Positions 49,881-60,407 of a stretch of 64,000 nucleotides of DNA are shown here, in pieces. The notes beneath the pieces are model-generated. The model saw only the letters and a list, made by a program, of their open reading frames with translations. It had not been told where the DNA came from and searched no databases. The position numbers and the translations under genes are program-made. Position 1 is the first letter of the stretch, and each line of letters opens with the position of its first letter. Origin of the DNA: Streptomyces antibioticus (GTDB lineage Bacteria; Actinomycetota; Actinomycetes; Streptomycetales; Streptomycetaceae); the NCBI RefSeq assembly GCF_001514065.1, contig NZ_KQ948422.1:558001-622000 (forward strand). Reading direction: 5' to 3'.

Positions 49881-50753
49881 ATGACCACGACGCACGAGAC
49901 GAAGACATGGATCATCACGGGCGCGAGTTCGGGCCTCGGCCTGGCGCTCGCCGAGGCGGCACTCGCGGCCGGCGAGCAGGTGATCGGGACCGCGCGACGG
50001 GCCGACCGGTTCGACGCGCTCAAGGCCCGGTACGGTGGTCGGCTCCTCGCCGTCGAGCACGATGTGCGCGACACGGCGGGAGCGGCCGTGGTCGTGCAGC
50101 GGGCGCTGGAGGTGTTCGGACGCGTCGACGTGCTCGTCAACAATGCCGGTGCCGGACAGGTCGGCGCCGCCGAAGAGGTCACGGATGCCGCGCTGCGGGC
50201 CATGCTGGAGCAGCACCTGTTCGGCCCGGCCGCCTATGTGCGTGCCGTGCTGCCTCATCTGCGGGAGCGTCGCTCGGGTGCGATCGTGCAGATGAGCAGC
50301 CAGGGCGGCCGGATGTCGTTCCCCGCCGTCGGCAGCTACTCGGCCGGCAAGTTCGCACTCGAAGGCTGGTCGGAGGCGCTCGCGGGCGAGGTCGCACCGT
50401 TCGGCATCCGCGTCCTGATCGTCGAGCCCAGTCGCTTCCGCACCGCGTTCAACGCCGCCGACGTGCTCAAGACCGCGCAGCAGAGCTCGGTCTACGACGA
50501 GGCCATCGGTGCCGTGCGCGCGAACATGGCCGAGGCCGACGGCGTCCAGGAGGGCGACCCGGCACGCGCCGCCCGCGTGATCCGCGACGTGCTCGACACC
50601 CCCGACGCGCCGCTGCGGCTCCCGCTCGGTGCCGAGGCCGTTCGCAATCTCACCCGCGTCTACCGCGCTGCTCTGGAAGACGTCGAGAAATGGGCTTCGG
50701 TGAGCGAGTCGGCGGACTTCCCGGGTATGCCGCCCGCGGCCCGCGCGTTCTGA
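49881..50753 (+). CDS. Short-chain dehydrogenase/reductase
   Basis: The 290-residue classical SDR has the cofactor motif TGASSGLG near the N-terminus and TARRADRF after strand 2, pointing to NADP. It has VNNAGAG, the catalytic Ser in IVQMSSQGGRM, and YSAGK (Tyr-x-x-x-Lys). A cytosolic oxidoreductase of unknown substrate. There is no ribosome-binding site; the ATG is placed seven bases after a TAGCGT -10, so it is probably translated from a leaderless message. The MerR gene follows 19 bases later and likely regulates it. Confidence 0.9.
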   Translation: MTTTHETKTWIITGASSGLGLALAEAALAAGEQVIGTARRADRFDALKARYGGRLLAVEHDVRDTAGAAVVVQRALEVFGRVDVLVNNAGAGQVGAAEEVTDAALRAMLEQHLFGPAAYVRAVLPHLRERRSGAIVQMSSQGGRMSFPAVGSYSAGKFALEGWSEALAGEVAPFGIRVLIVEPSRFRTAFNAADVLKTAQQSSVYDEAIGAVRANMAEADGVQEGDPARAARVIRDVLDTPDAPLRLPLGAEAVRNLTRVYRAALEDVEKWASVSESADFPGMPPAARAF

Positions 50754-50772
50754 TCGCCGTACGCTGTCCGCC

Positions 50773-51246
50773 ATGGCCACCGAAGCGCTGATCGAACGCA
50801 TCCTCGCTGCCGGCGACGGGCCGTCCGAGTCGGCGATCGACGCGCTGCACGAGCTGCTCGACGACTCCACGATCGAGGCCTCGGAGACACCCAAGAGCGT
50901 CGCCGAGGCCGCCCGGCTCGTCGGCCTGTCGACACACACCCTCCGCTACTACGAGCAGGAGGGACTCGTGCGGCCCGCTCGCAACGCCTCCGGGTACCGC
51001 GAGTACACCGCGCTCGACCTGCGCCGCCTCGTCTTCCTCACCCGGATGCGCCTGTCCGGGATGACCATGACCGACCTCAAGCGCTACATCCAACTCGTCG
51101 AGCAGGGCCCGAGCACCATCGCCGAACGCCGCCGCATCATGCTCGACCAGAGAGACCGCATCACGCGGCAGATCCGTGAACTCGGCCTGGCGCTGGAGGC
51201 CACCGAGTACAAGATCCGCGTCTACGACGGCCACCCGGAAGGCTGA
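50773..51246 (+). CDS. MerR family transcriptional regulator
   Basis: The 157-residue regulator has a MerR helix-turn-helix (KSVAEAARLVGLSTHTLRYY, EQEGLVRPARNASGYREY) and a coiled-coil dimerisation helix (STIAERRRIMLDQRDRITRQ). About 38 residues precede the usual MerR start, including an acidic helix (AIDALHELLDD), which is longer than typical. No metal-binding cysteines are seen, so it probably senses an organic effector. It is co-directional with the SDR gene and probably acts on its promoter. Confidence 0.9.
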   Translation: MATEALIERILAAGDGPSESAIDALHELLDDSTIEASETPKSVAEAARLVGLSTHTLRYYEQEGLVRPARNASGYREYTALDLRRLVFLTRMRLSGMTMTDLKRYIQLVEQGPSTIAERRRIMLDQRDRITRQIRELGLALEATEYKIRVYDGHPEG

Positions 51247-51330
51247 CGCCCGGGGCCTCAGCTCACTCGGGGCGCCTCGTTGATCTCTGCGGCGTGTCAG
51301 ACTCGCTCGGGCCGCCGCGGCCCGTGCCCC

Positions 51331-51729
51331 TCATGGCTGGTCGTACCAGGAGAACGCGGCGATCCGCCAGCCCTCCGGGGTGCGGACGAACTGGATGGTC
51401 TTGGTCCCGCCGCCCTCGAACGGCTCGCCGTCCAAAATTCCGGCCTTGCGGTACTCGCCGAAGCGCGACGCGATGTCACCCGCGATCTCGGTTCGCTCGG
51501 ACGTCTCCCACTCCGAGAACTCGACCAACCGGCCCTCAGTGAGCAGGCGTTCGCGCGGTTCGATGAACTCGTCCACGGTGTAGACCGTGTAATTCGGACC
51601 GGTCAGCACGATCACACCACCCGGAATGACCAGCCGGCGGATCCGGGCCACGTCCGCGGCCTTGCCGCCCCGGTTGTCGAAGGCTCCGAAGAACTCGGCG
51701 GCTATCGCGTCAATCTCGATCTTGGACAT
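51331..51729 (-). CDS. NTF2-like (SnoaL/DUF4440-type) protein
   Basis: The 132-residue product is a single alpha+beta cone domain: IDAIAAEFFGAFDNRGG helix, IVLTGPNYTVYTVDEFIEPR and a closing strand TKTIQFVRTPEGWRIAAFSW typical of NTF2-like proteins. It could be an enzyme or binding protein for a small hydrophobic ligand; not identifiable further. TACCGT stands six bases before ATG 51729 and no Shine-Dalgarno is visible, so it may be leaderless. Confidence 0.75.
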   Translation of the reverse strand: MSKIEIDAIAAEFFGAFDNRGGKAADVARIRRLVIPGGVIVLTGPNYTVYTVDEFIEPRERLLTEGRLVEFSEWETSERTEIAGDIASRFGEYRKAGILDGEPFEGGGTKTIQFVRTPEGWRIAAFSWYDQP

Positions 51730-51809
51730 GGCGCGACGGTAACACCGCCAGGGGCAACGGACGTGACATCGAGGTAACTCCGGCCCAGGGCAACCGGCAT
51801 GACGCACCG

Positions 51810-52448
51810 TCAGGAGCTGCCGCGCTCCAATTCGGCCCGGCCGTCGGTCGCGCGGATGAAGCGGGTCATACCCAGCTTGCTCGCGCCAGGCTGCTCGGCG
51901 GGTGCGGGTGTCGACGGCTCGTGCGACGGCGCGTCGGAGGGCAGGACGTACGGGCGTCGGAACACCTCGTCGAGGATGAAGACGGTCTCGGTGGCCCGCA
52001 CCGCGGGGACGTTCGCCAGCCGTTCGGTGACCAGCCGGTGCACCGCCGCCACGCTGGGCACCCGGATCTGGATCATGGCGTCGTGCTGGCCCGTGGTGAC
52101 CGCGCAGTATTCGACCTCGGGCATGGTCGCGAGCGTCGCACGGAACTGCTTCCACATGTCCTGCCGGACCGTGACGAAGACCAGGGCGCAGATGTCGAGG
52201 CCGACCCGGGCGGGATCGACGCGTGCGGTGAAGCCCTCGATCACCCCGTCGTCGACCATGGCCTCAAGGCGGGTGTAGGCGCTGGCCCGGGAGATCCCGA
52301 TGCGCTGTGCGAGGGCTGCGACGGAGATCCGGCCCTGGGTCCGCAGGACGTCGAGGATCTTCAGGTGGACGGCGTCGAGGCTGAGGCCGATGCCTATTCG
52401 TCCAGTCCGGTCGCTGGATGAGGAGTCACCTCTGGACACATCTCCCAC
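51810..52448 (-). CDS. Lrp/AsnC family regulator
   Basis: From GTG 52448 the product is 212 residues. The AsnC helix-turn-helix is LDAVHLKILDVLRTQGRISV then ALAQRIGISRASAYTRLEAM. The RAM ligand domain follows (DICALVFVTVRQDMWKQFRA, VEYCAVTTGQHDAMIQIRVP), with a Pro/Ser-rich tail. AAAGG lies seven bases before this GTG; ATG 52478 is the longer option. It is divergent from the peptide ABC transporter operon and is probably its amino-acid- or peptide-responsive regulator. Confidence 0.9.
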   Translation of the reverse strand: MGDVSRGDSSSSDRTGRIGIGLSLDAVHLKILDVLRTQGRISVAALAQRIGISRASAYTRLEAMVDDGVIEGFTARVDPARVGLDICALVFVTVRQDMWKQFRATLATMPEVEYCAVTTGQHDAMIQIRVPSVAAVHRLVTERLANVPAVRATETVFILDEVFRRPYVLPSDAPSHEPSTPAPAEQPGASKLGMTRFIRATDGRAELERGSS

Positions 52449-52628
52449 GCTGATGCCTTTCTCAAGACTTCCATCCAAGAGGTTCCCATTTCACTGGAAC
52501 TTCTGTGTAGCTTCACCCCACCCCAGCGAGGAATCGTCCAGGACTCCTTCGCTTCCGCCGTGGGCAACGACGCCCGGCGCCACTCCTCCCCGCTCTGCCT
52601 CAGCTCTGTCCCAAGCACGGAGACGCGC

Positions 52629-54215
52629 ATGTCGAGACTACGCGCCGGGTCCTCCCCGGCCACCGCCCTGTCCCTGCTCGCGGTCGCGGCGCTCACCCTA
52701 AGTGCCTGCTCCGGCGGGTCCACGTCGGGTTCCGCCGGTGGCGGCAAGACCCTGGTGATCGACACGTCGTTCAACCTCAAGACCGCCGACCCCGGGCGCG
52801 AGTTCGAGCCGACCGGGCAGATCGTCGACAAGGCGCTCTACCAGACCCTGCTGACCTTCAAGGGCGGCGACGTCACCAAGCCCGTACCCGAACTGGCAAC
52901 GTACGAGCAGTCCACGGACGGGAAGACGCTCACCCTGAAGCTGAAGGCCGGAGCGAAGTTCTCCGACGGCAGTGCGGTCACCGCCGACGACGTGGTGTTC
53001 TCCCTGAACCGGGTGATCGGCCTCAAGGGCAACCCGTCCTTCCTGCTGGACGGCGTGAGCGTGACGAAGACCGACGCCACCACCATCACCCTGACCTCGA
53101 AGAAGGCCAACCCGGCGCTGCCGTTCATCCTGCCCAACCCGGCGCTCGGGATCCTCAACAGCAAGACGGTCAAGGCCAACGGCGGCGCCGCCACCGCCGC
53201 CGACAAGGCGGAGACCTACCTCAACGCCCACTCTGCGGGCTCCGGCCCCTACACACTGACCTCGTTCAACACCAACACCCAGGTCGTGCTGGAGAAGAAC
53301 CCCAAGTACACGGGCTCGACGAAGGCCACGTACGACAAGATCGTGATCCGCAACGTCCAGGCGCCGACGCAGAAGCTGAACGTGCAGCGCGGCGACAGCC
53401 AGATCGCCCTCGACCTCACCGGCGACCAGGTCCAGGGACTCACCGGCGGCCTGAAGGTACTCAGCGGCACTTCCTCCGACGTGGTCTTCCTGCTCCTCAA
53501 CCAGGACAAGAAGATCAGCACCACGACCTCGAACGCGAAGTTCGCCGAGGCCGTCCGCAAGGGCGTCGACTACGCCGGCCTGCTGACCCTCACCGGCAAG
53601 GGCTCGGCCCAGGCCGCCGGAGTCATCCCCTCCACGTTCCTCGGCGCGCTGCCGGCCTCGCAGGCGACCTCCAGGGACCTGGCCGGCGCCAAGGCGGCGC
53701 TCGCCGCGAGCGGCATCAAGAACCCGTCGGTCACGCTCGGATACCCCAGCGACCTGACTGTGGACGGCCTCTCCCTCCAGACGATCGCCGAGCGCCTCCA
53801 GGCCCAGCTGAAGGAGGTCGGCATCACGGTGAACCTGGCCCCGGCGCCGACCACGACCGAGCTGGACAAGTACCGCAACGGCAAGGAGGAGGCGGGCCTT
53901 TGGTACTGGGGGCCCGACTACCCGGACCCCAGCGACTACCTGGTCTTCCTGCCCGGCAACCTGGTCGGCCTGCGGGCCGGCTGGAAGGCGGGGGCCGACC
54001 CCGAGCTGACCGCCCAGGGCGACAAGGCGGCCACGACCATCGGCGACGACGCCCGCAAGGCGCTGTACGAGCAGATCCAGACGAAGCTCAACGCCTCCGG
54101 CCCCTTCGTGCCGCTGTTCCAGCCCAGCCACTACACGGTGACCGCCGCCTCGGTCACCGGTGTCACCTACAACCCCGTCTGGACCCTCGATGTCGCAGCC
54201 GTCGGCACCAAGTAG
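52629..54215 (+). CDS. Peptide ABC transporter substrate-binding lipoprotein (family 5)
   Basis: The 528-residue lipoprotein has a lipobox LTLSAC with Cys27, then a family 5 solute-binding fold (LYQTLLTFKGGDVTKPVPEL, LKAGAKFSDGSAVTADDVVF, GLWYWGPDYPDPSDYLVF). It captures oligopeptides outside the membrane for the two permeases and two ATPases that follow. GGAG stands seven bases before the ATG. The permease gene starts 26 bp before its stop, indicating coupled translation. The Xaa-Pro peptidase in the same operon suggests proline-containing peptides. Confidence 0.93.
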   Translation: MSRLRAGSSPATALSLLAVAALTLSACSGGSTSGSAGGGKTLVIDTSFNLKTADPGREFEPTGQIVDKALYQTLLTFKGGDVTKPVPELATYEQSTDGKTLTLKLKAGAKFSDGSAVTADDVVFSLNRVIGLKGNPSFLLDGVSVTKTDATTITLTSKKANPALPFILPNPALGILNSKTVKANGGAATAADKAETYLNAHSAGSGPYTLTSFNTNTQVVLEKNPKYTGSTKATYDKIVIRNVQAPTQKLNVQRGDSQIALDLTGDQVQGLTGGLKVLSGTSSDVVFLLLNQDKKISTTTSNAKFAEAVRKGVDYAGLLTLTGKGSAQAAGVIPSTFLGALPASQATSRDLAGAKAALAASGIKNPSVTLGYPSDLTVDGLSLQTIAERLQAQLKEVGITVNLAPAPTTTELDKYRNGKEEAGLWYWGPDYPDPSDYLVFLPGNLVGLRAGWKAGADPELTAQGDKAATTIGDDARKALYEQIQTKLNASGPFVPLFQPSHYTVTAASVTGVTYNPVWTLDVAAVGTK

Positions 54216-55293
54216 GGCGAACAAAGGGGGTGCCGGGCGGCTGCGGGAGCGAGTCGCCGCCGCCCGGCAGCGCCATCCGTTCGCGTCCTTCCTGACCCGC
54301 CGCGCCGGCACCGCCGTCCTGCTGATGCTGGGCGTCACACTGGTGACCTTCGTCCTCACCAACCTGGTGCCGGGCGATCCGGCCGCCGCGGCGCTCGGTC
54401 AGCGGGCGGTCGAAGACCCGGCGATCGTCGCGCAGTTCCGCCAGCACTACGGCCTCGACAAGCCGCTGCCCCTCCAGTACGTCACCTACCTGGGCAACCT
54501 CCTCCAGGGCGACCTCGGCGAGTCCCAGCAGAGTCACCAGGCCGTCCTCACCGACCTGCGGGCAGCGGTGCCGGCCACCATCGAGCTCGCGGGCACGGCG
54601 ATCGTGCTGTCCCTCGTCATCGGCGTGGCCTTCGGGGTCGTCGCGGCCCTGCGCCAAGACCGGCTCACCGACCAGGTGCTGCGGGTGCTGAGCCTGCTCG
54701 GGGTGTCGGTGCCCACGTTCTGGCTCGCCCTGCTCGCCTTCTACGTCTTCTTCTACCGCCTGGGCATCGCCCCCGGCAGCGGCCGCCTCGACCCGGGCAT
54801 GACCGCACCGCCGGACGTGACCGGCCTGTACACGGTCGACGCGGCGCTGGCCGGCCAGTGGCCCGTCTTCTGGAACGCGGTACGCCATCTGATGCTGCCC
54901 GCCCTGGTGCTGACCGCCTACACGGTCGGCCTGCTCACCCGCTTCACCCGGTCCGCGGTCCTCGAAGTGCTGGGCCAGGACTACGTCCGGGCCGCCCGCG
55001 CCAAGGGATTGCCCGGCCGGACGGTGCTCACGCAGTACGTGCTGCGCGCGGCCCTGGTCCCGGTCATCACGGTCGCGGGCCTGGCCTTCGGGGCGCTGCT
55101 GTCCGGAACGGTCCTGGTGGAGTCGATCTTCGCCTGGCCCGGCCTCGGCGCGTACGCCTACCGCAGCGCGACCACCCTCGACCTGCCCGCCGTGATGGGC
55201 GTCGGACTGGTGGTCGGCGTCATCTACCTGCTGGTCAACCTCGCCGTGGACGTCCTGTACGGCGTGATCGACCCGAGAGTGAGGGTCAGTTGA
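54190..55293 (+). CDS. Peptide ABC transporter permease (DppB-like)
   Basis: The 367-residue membrane protein has a cytosolic Arg-rich N-terminus and six helices. It has the DppB-type VLLMLGVTLVTFVLTNLVPGDP opening (landmark) and the EAA loop YVRAARAKGLPGRTVLTQYV that docks the ATPases. The proposed ATG overlaps the end of the binding-protein gene by 26 bp. GTG 54160 is another possible start; neither has a good ribosome-binding site. Confidence 0.9.
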   Translation: MSQPSAPSRANKGGAGRLRERVAAARQRHPFASFLTRRAGTAVLLMLGVTLVTFVLTNLVPGDPAAAALGQRAVEDPAIVAQFRQHYGLDKPLPLQYVTYLGNLLQGDLGESQQSHQAVLTDLRAAVPATIELAGTAIVLSLVIGVAFGVVAALRQDRLTDQVLRVLSLLGVSVPTFWLALLAFYVFFYRLGIAPGSGRLDPGMTAPPDVTGLYTVDAALAGQWPVFWNAVRHLMLPALVLTAYTVGLLTRFTRSAVLEVLGQDYVRAARAKGLPGRTVLTQYVLRAALVPVITVAGLAFGALLSGTVLVESIFAWPGLGAYAYRSATTLDLPAVMGVGLVVGVIYLLVNLAVDVLYGVIDPRVRVS

Positions 55294-56156
55294 GGTTCAG
55301 CGTCCTCAAACGGCTGCCGAGCGCCTGGCGCCGGCCCCTCGCGGTCACCGGAGCCCTGGTCACCGTCTTCTGGCTGGTCGTCGTCCTCGCGGCACCGCTG
55401 CTCGCCCCGCACGACCCGCTCGCCCAGGACCTGCCCCGGCTGGCCTCGCCCGGCGCGGGCCACTGGCTCGGCACCGACGAACTGGGCCGGGACGTCCTGA
55501 GCCGGGTGCTCTACGGCGCCCGGATCTCCATCCCGCTCGCTCTGCTGCTGGTGGCCCTGTCCCTGCTCGTCGGCGGCGCGCTCGGCGCCTGCGCCGGGTT
55601 CTTCGGGCGGTGGGTCGACGAGACCGTGATGCGCGTCGCCGACCTGGTCTTCGCCTTCCCCACGGTCATCCTCGCGATGGTGGTCGCGGCGGCGCTCGGC
55701 GCCAACCTCCAGAACGCCGTACTGGCCGTCCTGGTCGTCTCCTGGCCGTCGTACGCACGCGTCACCCGCGGCCTGGTGATGGGCATCCGCAACCGTGAAT
55801 TCGTGCTCAGCGGACGGCTGTTGGGCTTCTCGCCCTGGCGGTCGCTGCGCGTCGACGTGCTGCCGAACGTCCTCGGTCCGCTGCTGGTGCTGGCCACCTT
55901 GGACATCGGCACCGCGACCCTGCTGCTGTCCGGGCTGTCCTTCCTGGGCCTCGGCGCGAAGCCTCCCGCCCCCGAGTGGGGGTCGATGGTCGCCGCGGGC
56001 ACCCAGCAGTTCGACAAGTGGTGGATCGGTGTCTACCCGGGCCTGGCCATCCTCACGGTGGTCCTGGCCTTCAACTTCCTCGGTGACACGCTGCGGGACG
56101 CCCTCGACCCCACCGCCGCACGCACGATCGGCGCGGAGAAGGAGCGGGTGGCATGA
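55290..56156 (+). CDS. Peptide ABC transporter permease (DppC-like), TTG start
   Basis: The 288-residue permease has the N-terminal anchor of the DppC group, HDPLAQDLPRLASPG, HWLGTDELGRDVLSRVLYGA and the EAA loop MGIRNREFVLSGRLLGFSPW. The only sensible start is TTG 55290, which forms a TTGA overlap with the stop of the first permease and follows GAGGG. It ends in an ATGA overlap with the first ATPase gene. Confidence 0.92.
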   Translation: MRFSVLKRLPSAWRRPLAVTGALVTVFWLVVVLAAPLLAPHDPLAQDLPRLASPGAGHWLGTDELGRDVLSRVLYGARISIPLALLLVALSLLVGGALGACAGFFGRWVDETVMRVADLVFAFPTVILAMVVAAALGANLQNAVLAVLVVSWPSYARVTRGLVMGIRNREFVLSGRLLGFSPWRSLRVDVLPNVLGPLLVLATLDIGTATLLLSGLSFLGLGAKPPAPEWGSMVAAGTQQFDKWWIGVYPGLAILTVVLAFNFLGDTLRDALDPTAARTIGAEKERVA

Positions 56157-56964
56157 GCGCACTGGAGATCACCGGCCTGACCGTGGACCTGCCCTCGGGC
56201 GGACAGATCCTGCACGGCGTGGACCTCGTGGTGGAGGCCGGACAGATCCACGGCCTGGCCGGCGAGTCCGGCTCGGGCAAGACGATGACCGGCCTCGCCG
56301 CCCTCGGCCTGCTGCCGAGAGGCGCGCGCACAGGCGGCCGGATCATGCTGGAGGACGCGCCCGCCGACCTGCTCGCCCTCTCCCCCAAGGAGCTCAACTC
56401 CCTGCGCGGGAAAGCGATCAGCATGGTCTTCCAGGACCCTTCGACCAGCCTTCACCCCATGCTGAGCATCGGCCGCCAGCTCACCGACCACCTCCGCCAC
56501 CACCTTCGGCTGGACCGGAAAACCGCCCGCGCGCGGGCCGTCGAGCTGCTGACCCAGGTCCGCATCCCCAACCCCGAAGCGGCGCTGGGGCGTTACCCGC
56601 ACCAGTTCTCCGGCGGCATGCGCCAGCGCATCGCCATCGCCGTGGCCCTCGCCTGCGACCCGAAGGTCCTGATCGCCGACGAGCCCACCACCGCCCTCGA
56701 CGTCACCGTCCAGGCGGGAGTGCTGCGGCTGCTGCGCCGCCTCTGCGACGAACTGGGCCTCGCCGTCCTGCTGGTCACCCACGACCTGGGGGTGATGTCC
56801 GCGCTCGCGGACACGGTCAGCGTGATGCGCCACGGCCGGGTCGTGGAGACGGGACCACGCACCCGGGTGCTCACCGCGCCGGAACACGAGTACACCCGCG
56901 CTCTGCTCGACGCGCTGCCGGACCACACACCCACGGGCCCGGTCGATTCCCCCAGGAGTACGTC

Positions 56965-56968
<4 letters not shown>
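56153..56968 (+). CDS. Peptide ABC transporter ATPase (DppD-like)
   Basis: The 271-residue ATPase has Walker A GESGSGKT (37-44), Q-loop [10 protein letters not shown], signature FSGGMRQR, Walker [13 protein letters not shown] and the His switch LLVTHDLGV. The C-terminal oligopeptide/dipeptide extension is short and lacks the Cys-rich segment present in the next gene. ATGA overlaps on both sides show tight coupling with permease and second ATPase. Confidence 0.93.
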
Positions 56969-57903
<935 letters not shown>

Positions 57904-57964
57904 GGCCACGGACTCCTCAGCCCCCGACCGAATCCGCACCCTATTCCGTACGGAGAACGCCCGA

Positions 57965-59080
57965 GTGAGCACCACCGCCCTGCATCTCGCCGACCGGCTG
58001 GAGCGTGCCCAACAAGCCACTGCGGCCGCGGGCCTCGACGCCCTGCTCATCAGCCCCAGCGCCGACCTGCGCTACCTCACCGGCTACGACGCGAAGCCGC
58101 TCGAACGGCTCACCTGTCTGGTCGTGCCCGCGGACGGTGAAGCCTTCCTCGTCGTACCGGAGTTGGAGCGGGCCGCCGCACACGCCTCGCCGGCCGGGAG
58201 CCTCGGCATCGACATCACGGGCTGGGACGAGACCGAGGACCCCTACGCCGTGATCGCCGCGCGGCTGCCCCGCCGGGTCGCCCGGGTCGCCGTGGACAAC
58301 CACATGTGGGCCGAGAAGACCACCGCGTTCCGCACCGCGCTTCCCCACACCCACCAGGGCCTCGCCGGAGCCGTCCTGAACGATCTGCGGATCCGCAAGG
58401 CGCCGGACGAGGCCGAAGCACTGCGCCGGGCCGGCGCCGCCATCGACCGGGTGCACTCCCGCATGGGCGAGTGGCTGCGGGCCGGGCGCACCGAGCGCGA
58501 GGTGGGCCGGGACATCGCCGACGCGATCGTCGCCGAGGGGCATGTCCGGGCCGACTTCGTCATCGTCGCCGCGGGCCCCAACAGCGCCAGCCCGCACCAC
58601 GAGGTCTCCGACCGAGTCATCCGGCCCGGCGATCCGGTCGTGGTCGACATCGGGGGCACGACCGAGGACGGGTACTGCTCCGACTGCACCCGCACCTACG
58701 TGGTCGGGGAGCCGCCCGCCGACTTTCTACGGCTGCACGAGGTGCTCCTGGTCGCGCAGCGCCTGCAGACCGACGCCGTGCGCCCCGGCATCACCGCCGG
58801 TGAACTCGACGCGATCGGCCGGGACTTCATCGCCGACGCGGGCTACGGCTCGTACTTCATCCACCGCACCGGGCACGGCATCGGCCTGGAGGGCCACGAG
58901 GAGCCGTACATCGTCACCGGCTCGGACCTGGTGCTGGAGCCCGGCATGGCGTTCTCCGTCGAGCCCGGCATCTACCTTCCCGGCCGGTTCGGGGCCCGTA
59001 TCGAGGACATTGTGATCTGCACCGAGGACGGCGGTGAGCGGCTCAACCTCACCAGCCGCGAGCTCGTCGTCCTGCCCTGA
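57965..59080 (+). CDS. M24 family Xaa-Pro aminopeptidase
   Basis: The 371-residue cytosolic metallopeptidase has a creatinase-like N-domain ([18 protein letters not shown]) and a pita-bread catalytic domain. Metal ligands are Asp in VVVDIGGT, Asp in CSDCTRTY, His in [13 protein letters not shown], Glu in SVEPGIYLP and Glu in ARIEDIV. It releases N-terminal residues preceding proline. GTG 57965 follows GGAG at ten bases, 61 bases after the ATPase stop. Its place in the peptide-uptake operon indicates use of imported proline-rich peptides. Confidence 0.93.
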   Translation: MSTTALHLADRLERAQQATAAAGLDALLISPSADLRYLTGYDAKPLERLTCLVVPADGEAFLVVPELERAAAHASPAGSLGIDITGWDETEDPYAVIAARLPRRVARVAVDNHMWAEKTTAFRTALPHTHQGLAGAVLNDLRIRKAPDEAEALRRAGAAIDRVHSRMGEWLRAGRTEREVGRDIADAIVAEGHVRADFVIVAAGPNSASPHHEVSDRVIRPGDPVVVDIGGTTEDGYCSDCTRTYVVGEPPADFLRLHEVLLVAQRLQTDAVRPGITAGELDAIGRDFIADAGYGSYFIHRTGHGIGLEGHEEPYIVTGSDLVLEPGMAFSVEPGIYLPGRFGARIEDIVICTEDGGERLNLTSRELVVLP

Positions 59081-59131
59081 CCCGACCAGCCCCCCAACGT
59101 CTCTCCCCTCTCTGTACAGGAGCCAGCGCAC

Positions 59132-59593
59132 ATGCCCGTTGCCGTCCCGTCCCCGACCGGTGGCGCGCGCCCCGGCGGATCCCCCGACGACCTCGCGGCA
59201 GTGTGGGCGGTGATCACCGGGATGTACCTCGCCTACACCGCGGGGGACCGCCCGCGGATCGACTCCTTCCTGGACCCCGACGCCACGGTCTTCGACTCGG
59301 AGACCCCGGGCCTCATCCGGGGGAAGGCGGAGCTGGACGACGTGCGCGACCAGCGTCCTTCCACCGAAGCGGGTCCGCGGGAAACCGGTCTCGAAGCCCA
59401 CGGTGAGACCATCGACGTCTTCGGGCACCTCGCCCTGGCCCGGTACTGGCTGCGGATCGACTACGCGGCGCTGCCCACCCGGATGGTCCGCAACACCGCG
59501 GTCCTGCGACGCGTCGACGACTCGTGGCAGATCATCCACCTGCACGAGGATCTCCAGCAGGACCTCGTGAGCGGAATCCCTCGGCATCCGTGA
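59132..59593 (+). CDS. NTF2-like DUF4440/SnoaL-type protein in peptide-uptake operon
   Basis: The 153-residue protein has a flexible Pro/Gly-rich N-terminus. An NTF2-like domain follows: helix AVWAVITGMYLAYTAGDRPR, FLDPDATVFDSETPGL, a central strand LALARYWLRIDY and closing NTAVLRRVDDSWQIIHLHED. This pattern is common in ketosteroid-isomerase-like proteins of unknown activity. AGGAG stands before the ATG and it follows the peptidase by 51 bases, so it is probably the last gene of the operon. Confidence 0.82.
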   Translation: MPVAVPSPTGGARPGGSPDDLAAVWAVITGMYLAYTAGDRPRIDSFLDPDATVFDSETPGLIRGKAELDDVRDQRPSTEAGPRETGLEAHGETIDVFGHLALARYWLRIDYAALPTRMVRNTAVLRRVDDSWQIIHLHEDLQQDLVSGIPRHP

Positions 59594-59615
59594 TCTCGGG
59601 TGGCAGGATCGGCTG

Positions 59616-60362
59616 ATGGCTGTTGATCCGCTGCTCAAGCAGGCTCAGGGCGTGTGGGAGACGTTGGCTGCTGCGCCGGTGTCGTTTCCCGAGGCGGTGG
59701 GCTTGAGCGTGGTCACCTCGCCCGCCTCGCAGATCGCTCCGCCGTCGTGGGCTGGGATCGTGCTGCTGGGCGAGTCCGCGATCGTCACAGCGCCGACGGA
59801 CAGGGAGGCGCAGGTTCTACGTCGGATCCTGGCCGGGATGGCGACCAGCTCACTGACGTCCTCGGAAGCGGTTCGGGCCGTATTGCCTCTGGATGAGGTG
59901 CTGGGGCCGGCGGTCTTGGGTTACGTGTCTCGTGGCGGCTTCCGCCCGGCACCCGCGAGCCGGTCCGTTGAACGGCTCGCCCCCGGCCATCGGGACTTGA
60001 TGGCGTTGGTCCAGTCGGTGCCGTCCGAGGACGCCGGTGAGAGCGGGATGGACGAGATCACCTCCGCTGCGTTCGTCGTACGCAGGGGCGCGGACGTGGT
60101 GGCTGCGGCGGGGTTTCAAGTCTGGCCCGCGGCAGCCGCCCATCTGTGCGTGCTCACCGCGCCGGGGGAAAGAGGCCGCGGGCTGGCGCGGCAGGTCGCT
60201 TCCGCGGCGGTGGCGCAGGCACTCGCCGACGGTCTGCTCCCGCAGTGGCGTGCCCGACCGATGGCTTCCCGAAACGTGGCGCGGGCGCTGGGGTTTCGCG
60301 AGCTGGGAAGCCAGCTCAGCATCCGCTTGGACCCGGAGAAGCTTCTCCGCCTGGAAAGCTGA
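59616..60362 (+). CDS. GNAT family N-acetyltransferase
   Basis: The 248-residue protein has a C-terminal GNAT fold. The acetyl-CoA pyrophosphate loop is in APGERGRGLARQVASAAVAQ, followed by ALADGLLPQWRARPMASRNV and ARALGFRELGSQLSIRL. The N-terminal half is less conserved and may form a second, degenerate GNAT repeat. The acceptor is unknown. It begins 22 bases after the NTF2-like gene, so it may be an operon extension, and it converges with the MerR gene. Confidence 0.85.
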   Translation: MAVDPLLKQAQGVWETLAAAPVSFPEAVGLSVVTSPASQIAPPSWAGIVLLGESAIVTAPTDREAQVLRRILAGMATSSLTSSEAVRAVLPLDEVLGPAVLGYVSRGGFRPAPASRSVERLAPGHRDLMALVQSVPSEDAGESGMDEITSAAFVVRRGADVVAAAGFQVWPAAAAHLCVLTAPGERGRGLARQVASAAVAQALADGLLPQWRARPMASRNVARALGFRELGSQLSIRLDPEKLLRLES

Positions 60363-60407
60363 CCGGAACGTGTCACCCAGGGGCTTCGTTCTCCTGGGCG
60401 GGCTGGT

